Below, piece by piece: positions 8,602 through 8,773 of a stretch of 8,773 nucleotides of DNA. The stretch spans positions 1 through 8,773 of the forward strand of contig LKMS01000056.1 of the NCBI GenBank assembly GCA_001563965.1, read 5' to 3'. The number at the start of each line of letters is the position of its first letter. Positions within the stretch are counted from its first letter, which is position 1. Both the position numbers and the translations under genes were made by a program. The notes beneath the pieces are model-generated. The model was not told where the DNA came from. It worked only from the letters and a program-made list of their open reading frames with translations, and did no database searches. The stretch is from Haloferacaceae archaeon PL-Br10_E2g29. Its GTDB lineage: Archaea > Halobacteriota > Halobacteria > Halobacteriales > Haloferacaceae.

Positions 8602-8773
8602 ATGGCAAACGGCAAATATGCCGCCCGGAAGCTCAACAAGGACCGCCAGAAGCGACGCTGGTCGGACTCCGAGTACGCTCGACGAGAGCGCGGGCTCAAA
8701 AAGAAGTCGGACCCGCTCGAAGGCGCGCCGCAGGGACGCGGCATTGTCCTCGAAAAGGTCGGTATCGAAGCAA
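8602..8773 (+). CDS. rps12: 30S ribosomal protein S12 (uS12), N-terminal part, cut by the window edge
   Basis: The visible 57 codons encode a basic N-terminus, [20 protein letters not shown], followed by a segment ending [19 protein letters not shown]. This matches archaeal uS12, the small-subunit protein at the decoding centre that helps check codon-anticodon pairing. The gene continues beyond the right edge; the family is about 140 residues in archaea, so under half is seen. The conserved decoding loop is not in view. It is separated from nusA by 186 nt and has its own predicted promoter, and in archaea it usually opens a cluster with rps7 and elongation factor genes. The ATG at 8602 gives the usual N-terminus. 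Confidence 0.95.
   Translation, partial: MANGKYAARKLNKDRQKRRWSDSEYARRERGLKKKSDPLEGAPQGRGIVLEKVGIEA

Noticed and set aside
1..8773. CRISPR arrays, insertion sequences, tRNA or rRNA genes, defence or other accessory systems
   Set aside because: No regularly spaced repeats, transposase-like frames, attachment sites or RNA gene signatures were seen. Apart from the short regions before rpoH and rps12, the sequence is accounted for by conserved transcription and translation genes.

Overview
This window is a core-transcription locus from a halophilic archaeon (class Halobacteria). Three things point there. RNA polymerase is encoded by archaeal-type split subunits (B''/B' and A'/A''). The proteins are strongly acidic, with runs of Asp and Glu in surface loops. 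The DNA is GC-rich with C/G-biased third codon positions. I cannot name a genus from the sequence alone.

Layout, all on the + strand: (1) 1-240, a non-coding upstream region with a likely archaeal promoter (TATA-like box at 165-170). (2) 241-7993, five RNA polymerase genes packed end to end: rpoH, rpoB'' (rpoB2), rpoB' (rpoB1), rpoA' (rpoA1) and rpoA'' (rpoA2). Junctions are a 4-nt ATGA overlap, a 2-nt gap, an 11-nt gap and an 8-nt overlap. (3) 7996-8415, nusA, a short archaeal type with two KH domains, 2 nt after rpoA''. (4) 8416-8601, a 186-nt intergenic region with a perfect inverted repeat and a well-placed TATA box. (5) 8602 to the window end, the start of rps12 (ribosomal protein uS12), cut by the edge; its mRNA is predicted to be leaderless.

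Together the first five genes supply the catalytic core (B''+B' = bacterial beta, A'+A'' = bacterial beta') and the archaeal/eukaryotic subunit H. NusA is an RNA-binding transcription factor. Tight spacing suggests co-transcription and translational coupling, with a separate promoter in front of the ribosomal/elongation-factor cluster that rps12 normally opens.

I see no mobile element, CRISPR array, RNA gene, intein or undescribed system. The points worth a second look are within the polymerase. B' contains no cysteine at all, so the usual C-terminal zinc site is absent. A' carries an acidic linker plus a Cro/C1-like helix-turn-helix segment inserted in its clamp region. The regulatory architecture before rps12 is also of interest.
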